64,000 nucleotides of DNA from Aromatoleum evansii. GTDB lineage: Bacteria > Pseudomonadota > Gammaproteobacteria > Burkholderiales > Rhodocyclaceae. The stretch lies in the NCBI RefSeq assembly GCF_012910805.1, contig NZ_WTVK01000004.1, positions 1 to 64,000 of the forward strand, in the 5' to 3' direction. A program made the position numbers and the translations under genes. The notes beneath the pieces are model-generated. The model did no database searches, had not been told where the DNA came from, and saw only the letters and a program-made list of their open reading frames with translations. Positions 31,373 through 42,632 of the stretch are shown here, in pieces (position 1 is the first letter of the stretch; every line of letters starts with the position of its first letter).

Positions 31373-33472
31373 TTACTCCGCGGACTGATCCAGCAGCGCC
31401 TTCATGCTCAGGCGGATCTTGCCGCGCTCGTCGGTTTCGAGAACCTTTACACGCACGGCCTGCCCTTCCTTGACGTAGTCGCCGACGTTGTTGACCCGCT
31501 CGTTCGCGATCTGCGACACGTGCAGCAGACCGTCACGCCCCGGCATGATGTTCACGATCGCGCCAAAATCGAGCAGACGGATGACCGTGCCGTTGTACAC
31601 CTTGCCGACTTCGACCTCGGCCGTGATGGCGTCGATCTTTTCCTTCGCGAGCTGGGCACCCTCGGCGCTGACGGAAGAAATCGTCACGCTGCCGTCGTCC
31701 TCGATCTCGATCACGGTGCCGGTCTCTTCCTGCAGCGCACGGATCACCGCGCCGCCCTTGCCGATCACGTCGCGAATCTTCTCCGGATTGATCTTCAGCG
31801 TGATCATGCGCGGAGCAAACTCCGACACCTCGCCGCGATGCGAGGCGAGCGACTGCTTCATGATCCCCAGGATGTGCATGCGGCCTTCGCCCGCCTGCGC
31901 GAGGGCGACCTGCATGATTTCCTTGGTGATGCCCTGGATCTTGATGTCCATCTGCAGCGCCGTAACGCCATTCTCGGTACCTGCAACCTTGAAGTCCATG
32001 TCGCCGAGATGATCCTCGTCGCCGAGAATGTCGGTCAGGACGGCAAAACGATTGCCTTCCTTGATCAGGCCCATCGCGATACCGGCCACGTGCGCCCTCA
32101 TCGGCACGCCGGCATCCATCAGTGCGAGCGAACCGCCGCACACCGACGCCATCGAGCTCGAGCCGTTCGACTCGGTGATCTCCGACACGACGCGCACGGT
32201 ATAGCTGAAGTCTTCGGGTGCCGGCAGCGCCGCGACAAGCGCGCGCTTCGCCAAACGGCCATGGCCGACTTCGCGCCGCTTCGTCACGCCCATGCGGCCG
32301 GTTTCACCGGTCGAGAACGGCGGGAAGTTGTAGTGCAGCATGAAGCTCTCGCGGTACTCGCCGGCGATCGCGTCGATGATCTGCTCGTCACGTCCGGTAC
32401 CCAGCGTCGCAATGACGAGGGCCTGGGTCTCGCCACGGGTAAACAGCGCCGAACCGTGGGTCCGCGGCAGCACGCCGACGCGGATGTCGATCGGGCGCAC
32501 GGTGCGCGTGTCGCGGCCATCGATGCGCGGCTCGCCCGCGAGGATGCGGCTGCGGACGATGCTTGCCTCGAGCTCGTGGAAAATGTCCTTGAGTTCGTTG
32601 CCCGACGGCGCGACCTCGAGCTCGGTGGCGATCGTGGCGATCGCGTTCTTGCGGATCTCGTTAACACGCTCGGTACGAGCCTGCTTGCTCGTGATGCGGA
32701 AGGCTTCCTCGAGCTGGGCGCCTGCAAGTTCCTTGACGCGATTGATCAGCGCTTCGTTCTTGGCCGGCGGCTGCCAGTCCCACTCGGGCTTGCCGGCGAT
32801 CTCGACGAGTTCGTTGATCGCGCGGATCGCTGCCTGCATCTGCTGGTGCCCAAAGACCACGGAACCGAGCATCACTTCTTCGGAGAGCTCCTGCGCCTCG
32901 GATTCCACCATCAGCACGGCGGCTTCGGTACCGGCGACGACGAGGTTCAGCTTGCTGGTCTTGAGCTGCTCGACGGTCGGGTTGAGAATGTATTCACCCT
33001 CGGCATAACCCACGCGGCATGCGCCGATCGGGCCATTGAACGGCACGCCGGAGATTGCCAGAGCGGCCGATGCGCCGATCATTGCCGGAATGTCCGGATC
33101 GATTTCCGGATTCAGCGACAGCACCGTGACGATAACCTGGACTTCGTTGTAGAAGCCATCCGGGAAGAGCGGACGGATCGGACGATCGATCAGGCGGCTG
33201 GTCAGCGTTTCCTTCTCGGTCGGACGGCCTTCACGCTTGAAGAAGCCCCCCGGAATGCGGCCGGCCGCATAGAACTTCTCGACATAGTCGACGGTAAGGG
33301 GGAAGAAGTCCTGTCCGGGCTTGGCGTCCTTGGCCGCAACGACCGTGGCGAGGACCATGGTGTCGTCCATGTTCACGATGACGGCACCGCCCGCCTGACG
33401 AGCAATCTCGCCGGTCTCGATGGTGACGGTATGCGCGCCGTATGCGAATGTCTTTTTGATGGCGGTAGGCAA
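31373..33472 (-). CDS. pnp: Polyribonucleotide nucleotidyltransferase (PNPase)
   Basis: 699 residues, full length. Two RNase PH-like cores (1-210 and about 310-540), the second with the catalytic stretch [15 protein letters not shown] and [21 protein letters not shown] domain ([20 protein letters not shown]) and a C-terminal S1 domain ([19 protein letters not shown]) follow. The enzyme degrades RNA 3' to 5' by phosphorolysis and joins the degradosome. The start is TTG at 33472, since aaagga lies 9 nt upstream and no in-frame ATG fits. Downstream of rpsO, the classic rpsO-pnp order. Confidence 0.97.
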   Translation of the reverse strand: MPTAIKKTFAYGAHTVTIETGEIARQAGGAVIVNMDDTMVLATVVAAKDAKPGQDFFPLTVDYVEKFYAAGRIPGGFFKREGRPTEKETLTSRLIDRPIRPLFPDGFYNEVQVIVTVLSLNPEIDPDIPAMIGASAALAISGVPFNGPIGACRVGYAEGEYILNPTVEQLKTSKLNLVVAGTEAAVLMVESEAQELSEEVMLGSVVFGHQQMQAAIRAINELVEIAGKPEWDWQPPAKNEALINRVKELAGAQLEEAFRITSKQARTERVNEIRKNAIATIATELEVAPSGNELKDIFHELEASIVRSRILAGEPRIDGRDTRTVRPIDIRVGVLPRTHGSALFTRGETQALVIATLGTGRDEQIIDAIAGEYRESFMLHYNFPPFSTGETGRMGVTKRREVGHGRLAKRALVAALPAPEDFSYTVRVVSEITESNGSSSMASVCGGSLALMDAGVPMRAHVAGIAMGLIKEGNRFAVLTDILGDEDHLGDMDFKVAGTENGVTALQMDIKIQGITKEIMQVALAQAGEGRMHILGIMKQSLASHRGEVSEFAPRMITLKINPEKIRDVIGKGGAVIRALQEETGTVIEIEDDGSVTISSVSAEGAQLAKEKIDAITAEVEVGKVYNGTVIRLLDFGAIVNIMPGRDGLLHVSQIANERVNNVGDYVKEGQAVRVKVLETDERGKIRLSMKALLDQSAE

Positions 33473-33545
33473 GTTGAATATCCTTTAGGTGAGTGTATGC
33501 AGCAGACTACAACTGCGAAGCTGTCCCGGTCACGCAACCCCGACA

Positions 33546-33589
33546 GCAAAAACAAAGCCGGTGCGACCCCGCGGGATCCGCACCGGCTT
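33546..33589 (-). terminator. Terminator after rpsO
   Basis: In sense, AAGCCGGTGCG ... CGCACCGGCTT (33555-33589) followed by TGTTTTTG. It lies between rpsO and pnp; partial read-through into pnp is usual in this operon. Confidence 0.75.
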
Positions 33590-33641
33590 GTTCGCTTACC
33601 TTGTCTTTTGCGACGCTGTCAGACGCGACACGGTCGGCGAG

Positions 33642-33911
33642 TTACTTGCGCAGACCCAGGCGCTCGATGAGGGCGCGATAGCTGTCGGCGTTCTTGCCCT
33701 TCAGGTAGTCGAGCAGCTTGCGGCGCTGGCTGACCATCTTGAGCAGGCCGCGGCGCGAGTGGTGATCCTTCGCGTTGGCCTTGAAGTGGCCGGTGAGGCC
33801 GTTGATGCGGGCGGTGAGCAGAGCGACCTGCACTTCCGGCGAACCGGTGTCGCCTTTTGCGCGCTGGAAGTCGGTGACGATCTGCGCCTTGGATGCGGTA
33901 TCGAGAGCCAT
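33642..33911 (-). CDS. rpsO: 30S ribosomal protein S15
   Basis: 89 residues: [80 protein letters not shown]. This is S15 of normal length, binding the central domain of 16S rRNA. It has its own strong promoter upstream and a terminator downstream. Confidence 0.98.
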   Translation of the reverse strand: MALDTASKAQIVTDFQRAKGDTGSPEVQVALLTARINGLTGHFKANAKDHHSRRGLLKMVSQRRKLLDYLKGKNADSYRALIERLGLRK

Positions 33912-33955
33912 GTGGGTGTTTACTCTTTTCGTATTCTGCCAATCAGAAGCGTGGG

Positions 33956-33985
33956 ATTATACCCAACGCGCCATGAAAAACTCAA
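33956..33985 (-). promoter_or_regulatory. Sigma-70 promoter for rpsO-pnp
   Basis: TTGAGT (33980-33985) and a perfect TATAAT (33956-33961) spaced 18 bp, about 45 bp before the rpsO start, in the truB-rpsO gap. Confidence 0.7.
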
Positions 33986-33991
33986 TAATTA

Positions 33992-34921
33992 TCAGGACTG
34001 CCGTGCTGTCGTACCGGTTGCAACGAGGCGTTTTGGCAACAGGCGGCAGTCATCGCCCAGTTCCCCCAGGCCAAGAAAGCGCCCGTCCCCGTACACCCTG
34101 ACCAAACCGCGCTCATTGCCGTCACACGCGACCGCACGCCCCTGCAGCAAACCCGCCGCCTGCTCCGCCGAGAGCGCGACAGCAGGCAAGTGCGACACCA
34201 GCGCGTCGGCCGGCGCGAGCAGGCGTTCCCGCTCGTCCGCCGGCGCCGCTTCGAGTTCGCCGAGCGTTACCGTACCGTCCCCCGCAGCAAAGGGGCCGAT
34301 GCGGGTGCGCCGCAACGCCGAGAGATGCGCACCGCAACCAAGAGCTCGCCCGAGATCGATCGCAAGCGTCCGGATATAGGTGCCCTTGCTGCACGCGACG
34401 CGGATACGAAAGCTCTCCCTGCCGAACTCAAGCAGTTCCAGCGCATGAATCGTGACGCGACGCGGCGTGAGTTCGATTTCGATGCCGGCACGCGCGTACT
34501 CGTACAGCGGTTTCCCGTCGCGCTTGAGCGCCGAATACATCGGCGGTATCTGCTCGATCTCGCCCGCAAAGCGCATGAGCGCAGCACGGATGTCATCCTC
34601 GGAGACCGACACCGGAGCTTCACCGATCGGACGCCCTTCGGCGTCCCCGGTATCCGTCTCGATGCCGAGACGGACAGTTGCCTCGTATTCCTTGTCGGCG
34701 TCGAGGAGCATCTGCGAGAACTTCGTTGCCTCACCGAAGGTCAGCGGCAACAACCCCGTCGCCATCGGATCGAGCGTCCCGGTATGCCCGGCCTTTGCGG
34801 CATTGAGAAGACGGCGGGCCGTCTGTAGCGCCGCGTTCGACGTGATGCCAGACGGCTTGTCGAGCAGCAAGACGCCGTCCAGCACGCGGCGCTGGTGCCT
34901 GAATTGCTTCTGTGCTTTCAA
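33992..34921 (-). CDS. truB: tRNA pseudouridine-55 synthase TruB
   Basis: 309 residues. The catalytic motif [17 protein letters not shown] contains the nucleophilic Asp; [14 protein letters not shown] is the family start. A C-terminal PUA-like part ends in [18 protein letters not shown]. It makes pseudouridine 55 in the T arm of all elongator tRNAs. The only in-frame start before the domain is TTG at 34921, 6 bp after the rbfA stop. It ends the rimP-nusA-infB-rbfA-truB cluster. Confidence 0.95.
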   Translation of the reverse strand: MKAQKQFRHQRRVLDGVLLLDKPSGITSNAALQTARRLLNAAKAGHTGTLDPMATGLLPLTFGEATKFSQMLLDADKEYEATVRLGIETDTGDAEGRPIGEAPVSVSEDDIRAALMRFAGEIEQIPPMYSALKRDGKPLYEYARAGIEIELTPRRVTIHALELLEFGRESFRIRVACSKGTYIRTLAIDLGRALGCGAHLSALRRTRIGPFAAGDGTVTLGELEAAPADERERLLAPADALVSHLPAVALSAEQAAGLLQGRAVACDGNERGLVRVYGDGRFLGLGELGDDCRLLPKRLVATGTTARQS

Positions 34922-34927
34922 GACCGC

Positions 34928-35311
34928 TCAGTTTTCCGGATCGTCCTTGTGGCGCGCATCATCCTCGCGCACCACCTCGTCGATCAGTTGCGACATGCGG
35001 CTTCCGCGCTCGACGGACGGGTCGTAGTGAAAATGCAACTCGGGCAGCGTGTGGATACGCACACGCTTCCCGAGCTCCCTGCGCAGGAAGCCGCTGGCGC
35101 GGCGCAGACCGACGAGGATCTCATCGAGCCCCTCCTCGCCCCGCATCGAGGTGAAGAACACCTTCGCGTGGGCGTAGTCGGGCGTGATCTCGACGTCGGT
35201 GAGCGTGATGAATCCCACGCGGGGATCCTTCACTTCCAAGCGGATCAATTCGGCCAGTTCGCGGCGGACCTGCTCCGCCACGCGCTGGCTGCGGGAATAC
35301 TCCTTGGGCAT
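34928..35311 (-). CDS. rbfA: 30S ribosome-binding factor RbfA
   Basis: 127 residues with the KH-fold pattern: YSRSQRVAEQVRRELAELIR, VKDPRVGFITLTDVEIT, HAKVFFTS, LRRASGFLRRELGKRVRIHT, PELHFHYD. It assists late 16S rRNA maturation and cold adaptation. It starts 3 bp after infB and precedes truB. Confidence 0.95.
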   Translation of the reverse strand: MPKEYSRSQRVAEQVRRELAELIRLEVKDPRVGFITLTDVEITPDYAHAKVFFTSMRGEEGLDEILVGLRRASGFLRRELGKRVRIHTLPELHFHYDPSVERGSRMSQLIDEVVREDDARHKDDPEN

Positions 35312-35314
35312 CTC

Positions 35315-38149
35315 TTAAAGCGTCCGGGCGATTTCCTGGATTTCGAACACTTCGAGCTGGTCGCCTTCCTGGACATCGTTGTAGTTCTTCACCGACAGGC
35401 CGCACTCGAAGCCGAATTTGACTTCCTTGACGTCGTCCTTGAAGCGCTTGAGGGACTCGAGCTCGCCCGTATGCACGACCACGTTGTCGCGCAGCACGCG
35501 GATCTGCGCGCCACGCTTGACGAGACCCTCGAGCACATAGCAACCGGCGACCGTACCGACCTTCGGCACGCGGAACACCTGACGAACCTCGACCATGCCG
35601 ATGACGTTCTCGCGCCGCTCCGGCGACAGCAGACCGGACAGCGCCGCCCTGACGTCATCCACGGCGTCGTAGATGATGTTGTAGTAGCGGATATCCACAC
35701 CGAAAGTCTCGGCGAGCTTGCGTGCACCGGCATCGGCGCGGGTGTTGAAGCCGATGATGACCGCACCCGAAGCCTGCGCCAGGTTGACGTCCGACTCGGA
35801 AATCGCACCGACCGCGGAGTGGATCGCGTTGACGCGGACCTCGTCCGTGGACAGTTTGTTGAGCGCCTGCACGAGAGCTTCCTGCGAACCCTGCACGTCC
35901 GCCTTGATGATCAGCGGCAGGGACTTCACCTCGCCCTCGGCCATCTGCTCGAACATGCTCTCGAGCTTGGCCGCCTGTTGCTTGGCCAGCTTGACCTCGC
36001 GGAACTTGCCCTGACGGAACAGTGCTATTTCGCGCGCCTTCTTCTCGTCGGCGAGAACGATCGCCTCGTCGCCGGCCGACGGGACATCGGAAAGACCGAG
36101 GACCTCGACCGGAATGGACGGACCCGCTTCATCGATCGCCTTGCCGTTCTCGTCGAGCATCGCACGGATGCGGCCGAAGGTGGCGCCGACCAGCATGACG
36201 TCACCCTTGCGCAGGGTGCCGGACTGGACCAGCAACGACGCGACGGGACCACGCCCCTTGTCGAGGCGCGCCTCGATGATGAGGCCCTTGGCAGGCGTAT
36301 CGACCGGAGCGGTCAGCTCCAGCACCTCGGCCTGCAGCAGGACGGATTCGAGCAGGCTGTCGATTCCGACACCGGTCTTGGCCGAGACGTTGATGAACAT
36401 GACGTCGCCGCCGTATTCCTCAGGCACGACGCCTTCAGCGACCAGTTCCTGCTTGACCCGCTCGGGGTTGGCCTCGTGCTTGTCGATCTTGTTGACTGCC
36501 ACGACGATGGGCACTTCCGCCGCCTTCGCATGGTGGATCGCCTCGCGCGTCTGGGGCATCACACCGTCGTCGGCCGCGACCACCAGAATGACGATGTCGG
36601 TGGCCTTCGCGCCGCGGGCGCGCATCGCGGTGAATGCCTCGTGACCCGGGGTATCGAGGAAGGTGAGCATGCCGCGCGGCGTCTCAACGTGATACGCGCC
36701 GATGTGCTGCGTGATGCCGCCCGCCTCACCCGAGGCGACTTTGGCGCGCCGGATGTAGTCGAGCAGCGAGGTCTTGCCGTGGTCGACGTGGCCCATGACG
36801 GTCACGACTGGCGCACGCGATTCCACCTTGGCGTCGGCCTGGGCTTCGGTGTCCTCAAGGAAGGCATCCGGGTCGTCGAGCTTCGCGGCAAACGCCTTGT
36901 GCCCCATTTCCTCGACGAGGATCATTGCGGTTTCCTGATCGAGCACCTGGTTGATGGTGACCATCGACCCCATCTTCATCAGCGCCTTGATCACCTCGGC
37001 CGCCTTGACGGCCATCTTGTGAGCAAGATCGGCGACGGTGATGGTTTCGGGCACGTGGATCTCGCGCACCACCGGCTCGGTCGGCATCTGGAAGGCCTTG
37101 TGATCATCCTGCTGGCCCCGGCCGCGACCACCGCCACGGGCGCCACGCCACGAACCGGTCGTGGCGCCGACTTCACCGCGGGTCTTCAGGCCACGACGCT
37201 TGGCGCTATCGCCGGCTTCGGCGGCACCGCCACGCACACCGCGCTTGGCGTCCTTGCCACCCGCCTTGTCATCGGTCTTGGCGGGACGATGAAGCGTACC
37301 GGACGGTGCCTTGGCGGCCTCGCGTGATTCCGGCTTGGCGGCTTCGGCACGTTTCTCGGCTTCGGCACGGACACGCGCCTCTTCTTCGGCGCGGCGGGCA
37401 TCGGCGGCGGCACGTGCGGCCGCTTCGCGCTCCTGCTTGGCTTTCAGGTCGGCCATCTGGCGCGCACGCAGCTCCTCGTGTCTGCGCGCCTCGCGCTCGC
37501 GGGCGGCGCGCTCCTCATCGCTGAGGATGGATACGCGCGGACGCGGCACGGAGGCGGGCACGGCCGAAACGTCTTCGGCGGATTCGGCCACGGCTGGCTG
37601 CGCGGACTCCTCCGCAGACTCCTCGGCGGACGCCTCGATGACGGGCTCCGGCTCTGGCTCTGGCTCGGGTTCAGGTTCGGGAGCGGACTCGACGACCGGC
37701 TCCGGCTCGACCTCGACGACGGGCGAAACTTCGACGGGAGGCGTCTCGGGGACGGCCTCGGCCACCGGCTCGAGCACCGTTTCAGCCTCGACCGCTGCCA
37801 GCGTTTCCTCGAGCGAGGACACGTCGCCGGCGCCGATCTCGCCACCGAGTTCGTCACGCTTGACGAATACGCGCTTCTTGCGCACCTCGACCTGAACGGT
37901 ACGGGCACGGCCCGACGAGTCGGTCGCGCGGATCTCGGACGTCTGCTTGCGGGTAAGCGTGATCTTGCCCTTGGGCTGGCTATCGCCGTGGGAACGACGC
38001 AGGTATTCGAGCAACCGCGCCTTGTCCTGCTCGGTCAGCAACTGGTCGGGGCTGGTCTTCTCAACGCCGGCTTTCTGCAACTGCTCGAGCAGTACCGCTG
38101 CCGGCATTCTTAGTTCGCCGGCGAACTGGTTTACGCTCATTTGTTCCAT
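35315..38149 (-). CDS. infB: Translation initiation factor IF-2
   Basis: 944 residues. IF2-N module ([20 protein letters not shown]), a long low-complexity Glu/Pro/Val and Ala/Arg/Glu-rich linker (about 100-330), a second IF2-N-type segment, then the GTPase core: G1 [13 protein letters not shown]3 DTPGHEAF, G4 NKID. Domains II-IV end with [12 protein letters not shown]. It delivers fMet-tRNA to the 30S subunit. Codons in the linker are strongly biased, creating long open frames on the opposite strand that are not genes. Confidence 0.98.
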   Translation of the reverse strand: MEQMSVNQFAGELRMPAAVLLEQLQKAGVEKTSPDQLLTEQDKARLLEYLRRSHGDSQPKGKITLTRKQTSEIRATDSSGRARTVQVEVRKKRVFVKRDELGGEIGAGDVSSLEETLAAVEAETVLEPVAEAVPETPPVEVSPVVEVEPEPVVESAPEPEPEPEPEPEPVIEASAEESAEESAQPAVAESAEDVSAVPASVPRPRVSILSDEERAAREREARRHEELRARQMADLKAKQEREAAARAAADARRAEEEARVRAEAEKRAEAAKPESREAAKAPSGTLHRPAKTDDKAGGKDAKRGVRGGAAEAGDSAKRRGLKTRGEVGATTGSWRGARGGGRGRGQQDDHKAFQMPTEPVVREIHVPETITVADLAHKMAVKAAEVIKALMKMGSMVTINQVLDQETAMILVEEMGHKAFAAKLDDPDAFLEDTEAQADAKVESRAPVVTVMGHVDHGKTSLLDYIRRAKVASGEAGGITQHIGAYHVETPRGMLTFLDTPGHEAFTAMRARGAKATDIVILVVAADDGVMPQTREAIHHAKAAEVPIVVAVNKIDKHEANPERVKQELVAEGVVPEEYGGDVMFINVSAKTGVGIDSLLESVLLQAEVLELTAPVDTPAKGLIIEARLDKGRGPVASLLVQSGTLRKGDVMLVGATFGRIRAMLDENGKAIDEAGPSIPVEVLGLSDVPSAGDEAIVLADEKKAREIALFRQGKFREVKLAKQQAAKLESMFEQMAEGEVKSLPLIIKADVQGSQEALVQALNKLSTDEVRVNAIHSAVGAISESDVNLAQASGAVIIGFNTRADAGARKLAETFGVDIRYYNIIYDAVDDVRAALSGLLSPERRENVIGMVEVRQVFRVPKVGTVAGCYVLEGLVKRGAQIRVLRDNVVVHTGELESLKRFKDDVKEVKFGFECGLSVKNYNDVQEGDQLEVFEIQEIARTL

Positions 38150-38166
38150 CGATCAGTGCCCTCCCC

Positions 38167-39642
38167 TCATTCTTCGAACCAGTGCGCGCGCGCGACGGAA
38201 ATCAGCGCGCTGGCACGTTCTTGTTCGATTCCGGCGATTTCGACGAGCTCATCGACTGCGAGATCGGCGAGATCATCGCGGGTACGCACGCCATGCTCGG
38301 CCAGCTTGGCGGCGAGCGGCTTATCCATCCCTTCGAGATTGATCAGATCGTCGGAAACATTTTCCAGCTGCTCTTCGGTCACGATGGCCTCAGTGAGCAG
38401 GACGTTGCGCGCACGATTGCGCAGCTCGTTGACCGTCTCTTCATCGAAGGCTTCGATCTCGAGCATTTCGGCGAGCGGCACGTACGCAATTTCTTCGAGC
38501 GAAGAAAAACCTTCGTCGATCAGGATGTCGGCGAGTTCCTCGTCGACGTCGAGCTTGTCCATGAACAACTGGCGCAGGCTCTGGCGCTCCTGGCCGGACT
38601 TTTGCGCGGACTCTTCTTCGCTCATCAGGTTGATGGTCCAGCCGGTCAGCTCGGAGGCGAGCTTCACGTTCTGACCGTTGCGACCGATCGCGATCGCGAG
38701 GTTGTTGTCGTCGACGACGACATCCATGCTGTGCTTTTCCTCATCGACCACGATGGACACGACCTCGGCGGGCTGCAGCGCGGAGATGACGAACTGCGCG
38801 GGATCCGGCGACCACACGATGATGTCGATCTGCTCGCCGGCGATCTCGTTGCGCACCGCGGTCACGCGCGAACCGCGCAGACCGACGCAGGTGCCGATCG
38901 GATCGATGCGTGCATCGTTCGACTGCACGGCGATCTTCGCACGCAGGCCGGGGTCGCGGGCGCAGGCCTTGATTGCAAGGAGGCCGTCCTCGATCTCGGG
39001 GACTTCAAGCTCGAACAGCTTGCCAAGGAAGTCCGGCGCCGTGCGCGAGAGGATCAACTGGGGACCGCGTGCACCGCGATCGATGCGCAGCAGGAAGGCC
39101 TTCACCCGATCGCCGACGCGCAGGTTCTCGCGCGGGATCATCTGATCGCGCGGAATCATGGCCTCGAGACGCCCGACCTCGATGATCGCGTTGCCGCGCT
39201 CCATGCGCTTGATCGAGCCCGAAACGAGGTGTTCCTTGCGATCGAGGAAGTCGTTGAGCACCTGTTCGCGCTCGGCATCGCGGATGCGCTGCAGGATCAC
39301 CTGCTTGGCGGCCTGGGCGCCGATGCGGCCGAAGTCGATCGGCTCGAGCGGCTCCTCGATGTAGTCGCCGACCTGGATGCCGGGCTTCACGTCGCGAGCA
39401 TCGATGATGCCCATCTCGGCCTCGTCGTTGACGACCTCCTCGTCGGGCAGCACCACCCAGCGGCGGAAGGACTCGTAGTCGCCCGTCTCGCGGTCGATCG
39501 TCACGCGCACGTCGGCTTCGTCATTGATACGCTTTTTCGTCGCAGAGGCAAGCGCCGTTTCCAGGGCACCGAAGACGATATCCTTGGCCACATTCTTTTC
39601 GCGCGCCAGCGCATCGACAAGCAGCAAAATTTCGCGGCTCAT
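38167..39642 (-). CDS. nusA: Transcription termination/antitermination protein NusA
   Basis: 491 residues: N-terminal RNA polymerase-binding domain, S1 domain ([20 protein letters not shown]), KH1/KH2 ([40 protein letters not shown]) and two C-terminal acidic repeats ([40 protein letters not shown]). It modulates pausing, termination and antitermination. It lies between rimP (24 bp upstream) and infB (17 bp downstream). Confidence 0.98.
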   Translation of the reverse strand: MSREILLLVDALAREKNVAKDIVFGALETALASATKKRINDEADVRVTIDRETGDYESFRRWVVLPDEEVVNDEAEMGIIDARDVKPGIQVGDYIEEPLEPIDFGRIGAQAAKQVILQRIRDAEREQVLNDFLDRKEHLVSGSIKRMERGNAIIEVGRLEAMIPRDQMIPRENLRVGDRVKAFLLRIDRGARGPQLILSRTAPDFLGKLFELEVPEIEDGLLAIKACARDPGLRAKIAVQSNDARIDPIGTCVGLRGSRVTAVRNEIAGEQIDIIVWSPDPAQFVISALQPAEVVSIVVDEEKHSMDVVVDDNNLAIAIGRNGQNVKLASELTGWTINLMSEEESAQKSGQERQSLRQLFMDKLDVDEELADILIDEGFSSLEEIAYVPLAEMLEIEAFDEETVNELRNRARNVLLTEAIVTEEQLENVSDDLINLEGMDKPLAAKLAEHGVRTRDDLADLAVDELVEIAGIEQERASALISVARAHWFEE

Positions 39643-39666
39643 TAATCAAAATCTCCACACACGAAT

Positions 39667-40095
39667 TCAAAATCTGGGCACGAGACGCGCCTTCTCGACC
39701 TCGTCGAAGGGAAGGGCCACATCGCCCTTTCCGGTACTCAGATGCACCACGCCTTCGGCAAAGCCAGTGAGCACGCCGGCAAAATTCCGTTGATTGCCGA
39801 TCGGCATGCGCAGGCGAACCTGCACCTCGCTACCGACAAAGCGCTCGAAATCGGCGGCCTTCTTGAGCGGCCGATCCAGCCCGGGCGAGGAAACCTCGAG
39901 TCGATCGTAGTCCACGTTTTCGACCTCAAAAACGCGCGTCAGCTGATTGCTGACCGTCGCGCAATCATCGACATTCACACCACGCTCGATGTCGATGAAC
40001 ACGCGCATCAACCGCCCCTTCGGGGAAGTCTCGAAATCCACCAGTTCGAAACCCAGGCCGGTGACCACCTGTTCGACCAGACGCTCGACGTCCAT
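39667..40095 (-). CDS. rimP: Ribosome maturation factor RimP
   Basis: 142 residues from the ATG at 40095: MDVERLVEQVVTGLGFELVD, KGRLMRVFIDIERGVNVDDC, NQLTRVFEVENVDYDRLEVS, SPGLDRPLKKAADFERFVGS. This is the two-domain RimP protein needed for 30S assembly. The upstream extension runs through the leader hairpin and is rejected. First gene of the nusA operon, with its own promoter and a terminator-like hairpin about 12 nt before the start. Confidence 0.95.
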   Translation of the reverse strand: MDVERLVEQVVTGLGFELVDFETSPKGRLMRVFIDIERGVNVDDCATVSNQLTRVFEVENVDYDRLEVSSPGLDRPLKKAADFERFVGSEVQVRLRMPIGNQRNFAGVLTGFAEGVVHLSTGKGDVALPFDEVEKARLVPRF

Positions 40096-40106
40096 TTCCA
40101 CGCCCA

Positions 40107-40136
40107 CAAATAAAAAATGGGCGTAACGCCCATCTT
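40107..40136 (-). terminator. Attenuator-like hairpin in the rimP leader
   Basis: In sense, AUGGGCG UUA CGCCCAU followed by a run of six U then AUUU. It ends only about 12 nt before the rimP ATG and lies downstream of the rimP promoter, so it would terminate within the leader. A rimP leader element is a known class in proteobacteria. Confidence 0.7.
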
Positions 40137-40192
40137 TGTTGATTCCATCCACAAAACGATACCAACTCGGAAGCCAGTATCAAAGCTTTGCG

Positions 40193-40221
40193 ATTATAAC
40201 AGCCCCATTGAAAACAGGCAA
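40193..40221 (-). promoter_or_regulatory. Sigma-70 promoter of the rimP-nusA-infB operon
   Basis: TTGCCT (40216-40221) and TATAAT (40193-40198) spaced exactly 17 bp; the predicted start gives a leader of about 90 nt before rimP. Confidence 0.75.
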
Positions 40222-40247
40222 TTGCAAAGCCGGCGGGACCCGCGCGC

Positions 40248-41267
40248 TCATGCCCGTCCGCGCGGCGTGGTGCGATGCAAGCGGACCTGGCGTTCCTTTT
40301 CTGCGGTGCGCGCCGAAACCTGGCGCTGCGGCCGTGGAACGCCGGCGAGCTTGCACACTTCTTCCTCGGGCATCTCCATCCACATGCCGCGCTTGAGGCG
40401 CGAGGACAGCGTCACCGGGCCGTAACGCACGCGCATCAGGCGGCTGACCGTCAGCCCGACGGCCTCGAACATGCGGCGCACCTCGCGATTACGCCCCTCG
40501 GACAAGGTGACCTTGTACCAATGGTTGGCCCCCTCCCCGCCCTGATCGGTGAGGTTCGTGAAGCGCGCAAGCCCGTCCTCGAGCTGAATGCCCGTTTTCA
40601 GCGATTCGATCTGCTCGTCGGTGAGTTCGCCGAGCAGGCGCACCGCATATTCGCGCTCCAGTTCGTAGCGCGGGTGCATCAGCTGGTTGGCGAGGGCGCC
40701 GTCGTTGGTGAACAGCAGCAGGCCCGAGGTGTTGAAGTCAAGCCGACCGACCGCGATCCAGCGCCCCTTACGCAACAGCGGCAGACGCTCGAAGACGGTG
40801 GGCCGCCCTTCCGGATCCTCGCGCGAGACGATTTCGCCTTCGGGCTTGTGGTAGATCAGCACGCGCGGGGCGCGCGCCGAAAATCTTACCGAAAGGAGCT
40901 TGCCGTTGAGCTTGACGCGATCGCCGGGGCCGATCTTCTGCCCCAGCTCGGCGGGTTCGCCATTGACGGTGATGCGCCCGGCGACGACCCATTCCTCGAT
41001 CTCGCGCCGCGAACCGATTCCGAGTCGGGCCAGGACTTTCTGCAGCCGCTCCGGTTCATGCTCTTCCTGCGGCGCGGCGCGACCGACGGCCGACCCGCGC
41101 CGCAGGGGCAGTTCGCGCCCCGTCTCCGCAGGCATGTCAATGCGACCGGGCCGAGGGGCTTCATGCGCGCGCTGCGGCCCCGCCGCAGGCTCAGCTTTCT
41201 TCTTCGTTGGCGGCCGGAGCGGCCGATTCGATTTCTTTGGTGTCGACAAGATCCATGATCCTTTCAA
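40248..41267 (-). CDS. rluB: 23S rRNA pseudouridine synthase, RluB type
   Basis: S4 RNA-binding domain ([20 protein letters not shown]) then the RsuA/RluB catalytic domain with [18 protein letters not shown] (catalytic Asp), [14 protein letters not shown] and [15 protein letters not shown]. It modifies the 23S peptidyl-transferase region (position near 2605 in E. coli). The N-terminal extension ([20 protein letters not shown]) is low-complexity and overlaps the end of scpB; starts are ambiguous (TTG 41267, TTG 41249, ATG 41135). I give the longest because basic leaders are frequent in this group. Confidence 0.88.
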   Translation of the reverse strand: MKGSWILSTPKKSNRPLRPPTKKKAEPAAGPQRAHEAPRPGRIDMPAETGRELPLRRGSAVGRAAPQEEHEPERLQKVLARLGIGSRREIEEWVVAGRITVNGEPAELGQKIGPGDRVKLNGKLLSVRFSARAPRVLIYHKPEGEIVSREDPEGRPTVFERLPLLRKGRWIAVGRLDFNTSGLLLFTNDGALANQLMHPRYELEREYAVRLLGELTDEQIESLKTGIQLEDGLARFTNLTDQGGEGANHWYKVTLSEGRNREVRRMFEAVGLTVSRLMRVRYGPVTLSSRLKRGMWMEMPEEEVCKLAGVPRPQRQVSARTAEKERQVRLHRTTPRGRA

Positions 41268-41784
41268 TTTCGGTTAGCGCGGGCAATTCGGTGAGGCTGC
41301 GCAGGCCCAGGTCGTCGAGAAACCGCCGCGTCGTCGCGAACAGGGCCGGACGCCCAGGCGTATCGCGATGCCCGACGATGTCTACCCACCCACGCGACTC
41401 CAGCGTCTTCAACACGTTGGGAGACACTGCAACCCCGCGGATGTCCTCGATGTCGCCGCGCGTGACAGGCTGACGATAGGCGATGATCGCCAGCGTTTCC
41501 AGTACGGCGCGCGAATACTTCGGTGGCTTTTCTTCCTTCAGCCGATCGAGGAAAACCTGATACTCCGGTCGCGTCTGGAAACGCCAGCCGGAGGCGATCT
41601 GCACGAGCTCGACGCCCCGCCCGGTCCAGTCGGTACGCAGCTCGTCGAGCAGACGCCGGACGAGATCGGCCCCGGGGTCTGGATCGAAAAGTCGCCGGAC
41701 ATCGGCGACCTGCAGCGGCGCAGTTGCTGCCAGCAGGGCCGTCTCGATCACGCGCTTGAAGTCTTCAGGCGTCGTTGGCTGCAT
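41191..41784 (-). CDS. scpB: Segregation and condensation protein B
   Basis: About 197 residues from the ATG at 41784 (TTG at 41790 also possible). Winged-helix pair typical of Scp[101 protein letters not shown]. It is the non-SMC subunit with ScpA. The start lies within scpA (20-nt overlap), implying coupled translation. Confidence 0.95.
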   Translation of the reverse strand: MQPTTPEDFKRVIETALLAATAPLQVADVRRLFDPDPGADLVRRLLDELRTDWTGRGVELVQIASGWRFQTRPEYQVFLDRLKEEKPPKYSRAVLETLAIIAYRQPVTRGDIEDIRGVAVSPNVLKTLESRGWVDIVGHRDTPGRPALFATTRRFLDDLGLRSLTELPALTEIERIMDLVDTKEIESAAPAANEEES

Positions 41785-42595
41785 CGGCAAGCTTCACGTA
41801 GATCGGCGCGAAGGGCTCGTTCTGCGCGACGTGGACGAGTTTTTCCTTCACGAGTTCGAGCACCGCGAGAAAACTCACGACCAGGCTCGCCGGACCGCGC
41901 GCAGATTCGAACAGGGTATCGAAGACGACGAAGCCTCCGTCAGCCAGCTTGCGCAGGATCGTCGTCATGTGCTCGCGCACCGACAGCTCGTCGCGCTTCA
42001 CCTGGTGATGCTGCGTCAGCCGGGCCTTCCTCATGATCTTGAGCCAGGCGAACTGCAGGTCGTGCAGACTGACCTCGGGCAGGCGCTCGACGACCTTCTC
42101 GGCGACGAAGATGCCGACCCATTCCTGGTCGCGCTCGATCCGCGGCATGGCGTCGAGCCGCGCCGCCGCCATCTTCATCTGCTCGTATTCGAGCAGCCTG
42201 CGCACCAGTTCGGCGCGCGGGTCGAGCGATTCGTCCTCGCTCTCGCGCGGCGGACGCGGCAGCAGCATGCGCGACTTGATCTCCAGCAGCGTCGCGGCCA
42301 TGAGCAGGTAGTCGGCCGCCAGTTCGAGGTTGTGGCGGCGCATTGCCTCGACATAGACGAGGTACTGCTCGGTGAGCGGCGCCATCGGGATGTCGAGGAT
42401 GTTGAGGTTGGCCTTGCGGATCAGGTAGAGCAGCAGGTCGAGCGGCCCCTCGAAGGCGTCGAGGAAGATTTCGAGCGCGTCGGGCGGGATGTAGAGGTCC
42501 TTGGGCAGCTCGAGCAGCGGCTCGCCGTACAGGCGAGCGAAGACCTCGACCGGGACGGGCGTCTCGGCCGGAGCCAGTGCAAGCGGCATGTTCAT
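41765..42595 (-). CDS. scpA: Segregation and condensation protein A (kleisin)
   Basis: 276 residues from the ATG at 42595. The kleisin N-terminal helix region [60 protein letters not shown] is diagnostic; the C-terminal winged helix ([20 protein letters not shown]) contacts SMC. It acts with ScpB and SMC in chromosome organisation. The longer in-frame extension into trpS is rejected. Confidence 0.94.
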   Translation of the reverse strand: MNMPLALAPAETPVPVEVFARLYGEPLLELPKDLYIPPDALEIFLDAFEGPLDLLLYLIRKANLNILDIPMAPLTEQYLVYVEAMRRHNLELAADYLLMAATLLEIKSRMLLPRPPRESEDESLDPRAELVRRLLEYEQMKMAAARLDAMPRIERDQEWVGIFVAEKVVERLPEVSLHDLQFAWLKIMRKARLTQHHQVKRDELSVREHMTTILRKLADGGFVVFDTLFESARGPASLVVSFLAVLELVKEKLVHVAQNEPFAPIYVKLADAANDA

Positions 42596-42632
42596 GCCAC
42601 ACTCATCCTGCAAGCCACCGTCTGCCAGTGCG

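Noticed and set aside
31229-33670. 813-codon plus-strand open frame opposite pnp
   Set aside because: High-GC shadow of pnp; product is His/Asp/Arg-rich with no domain, while pnp is unmistakable.
34895-37327. 810-codon plus-strand open frame opposite infB and rbfA
   Set aside because: Shadow of infB/rbfA codon bias; no start support or domain.
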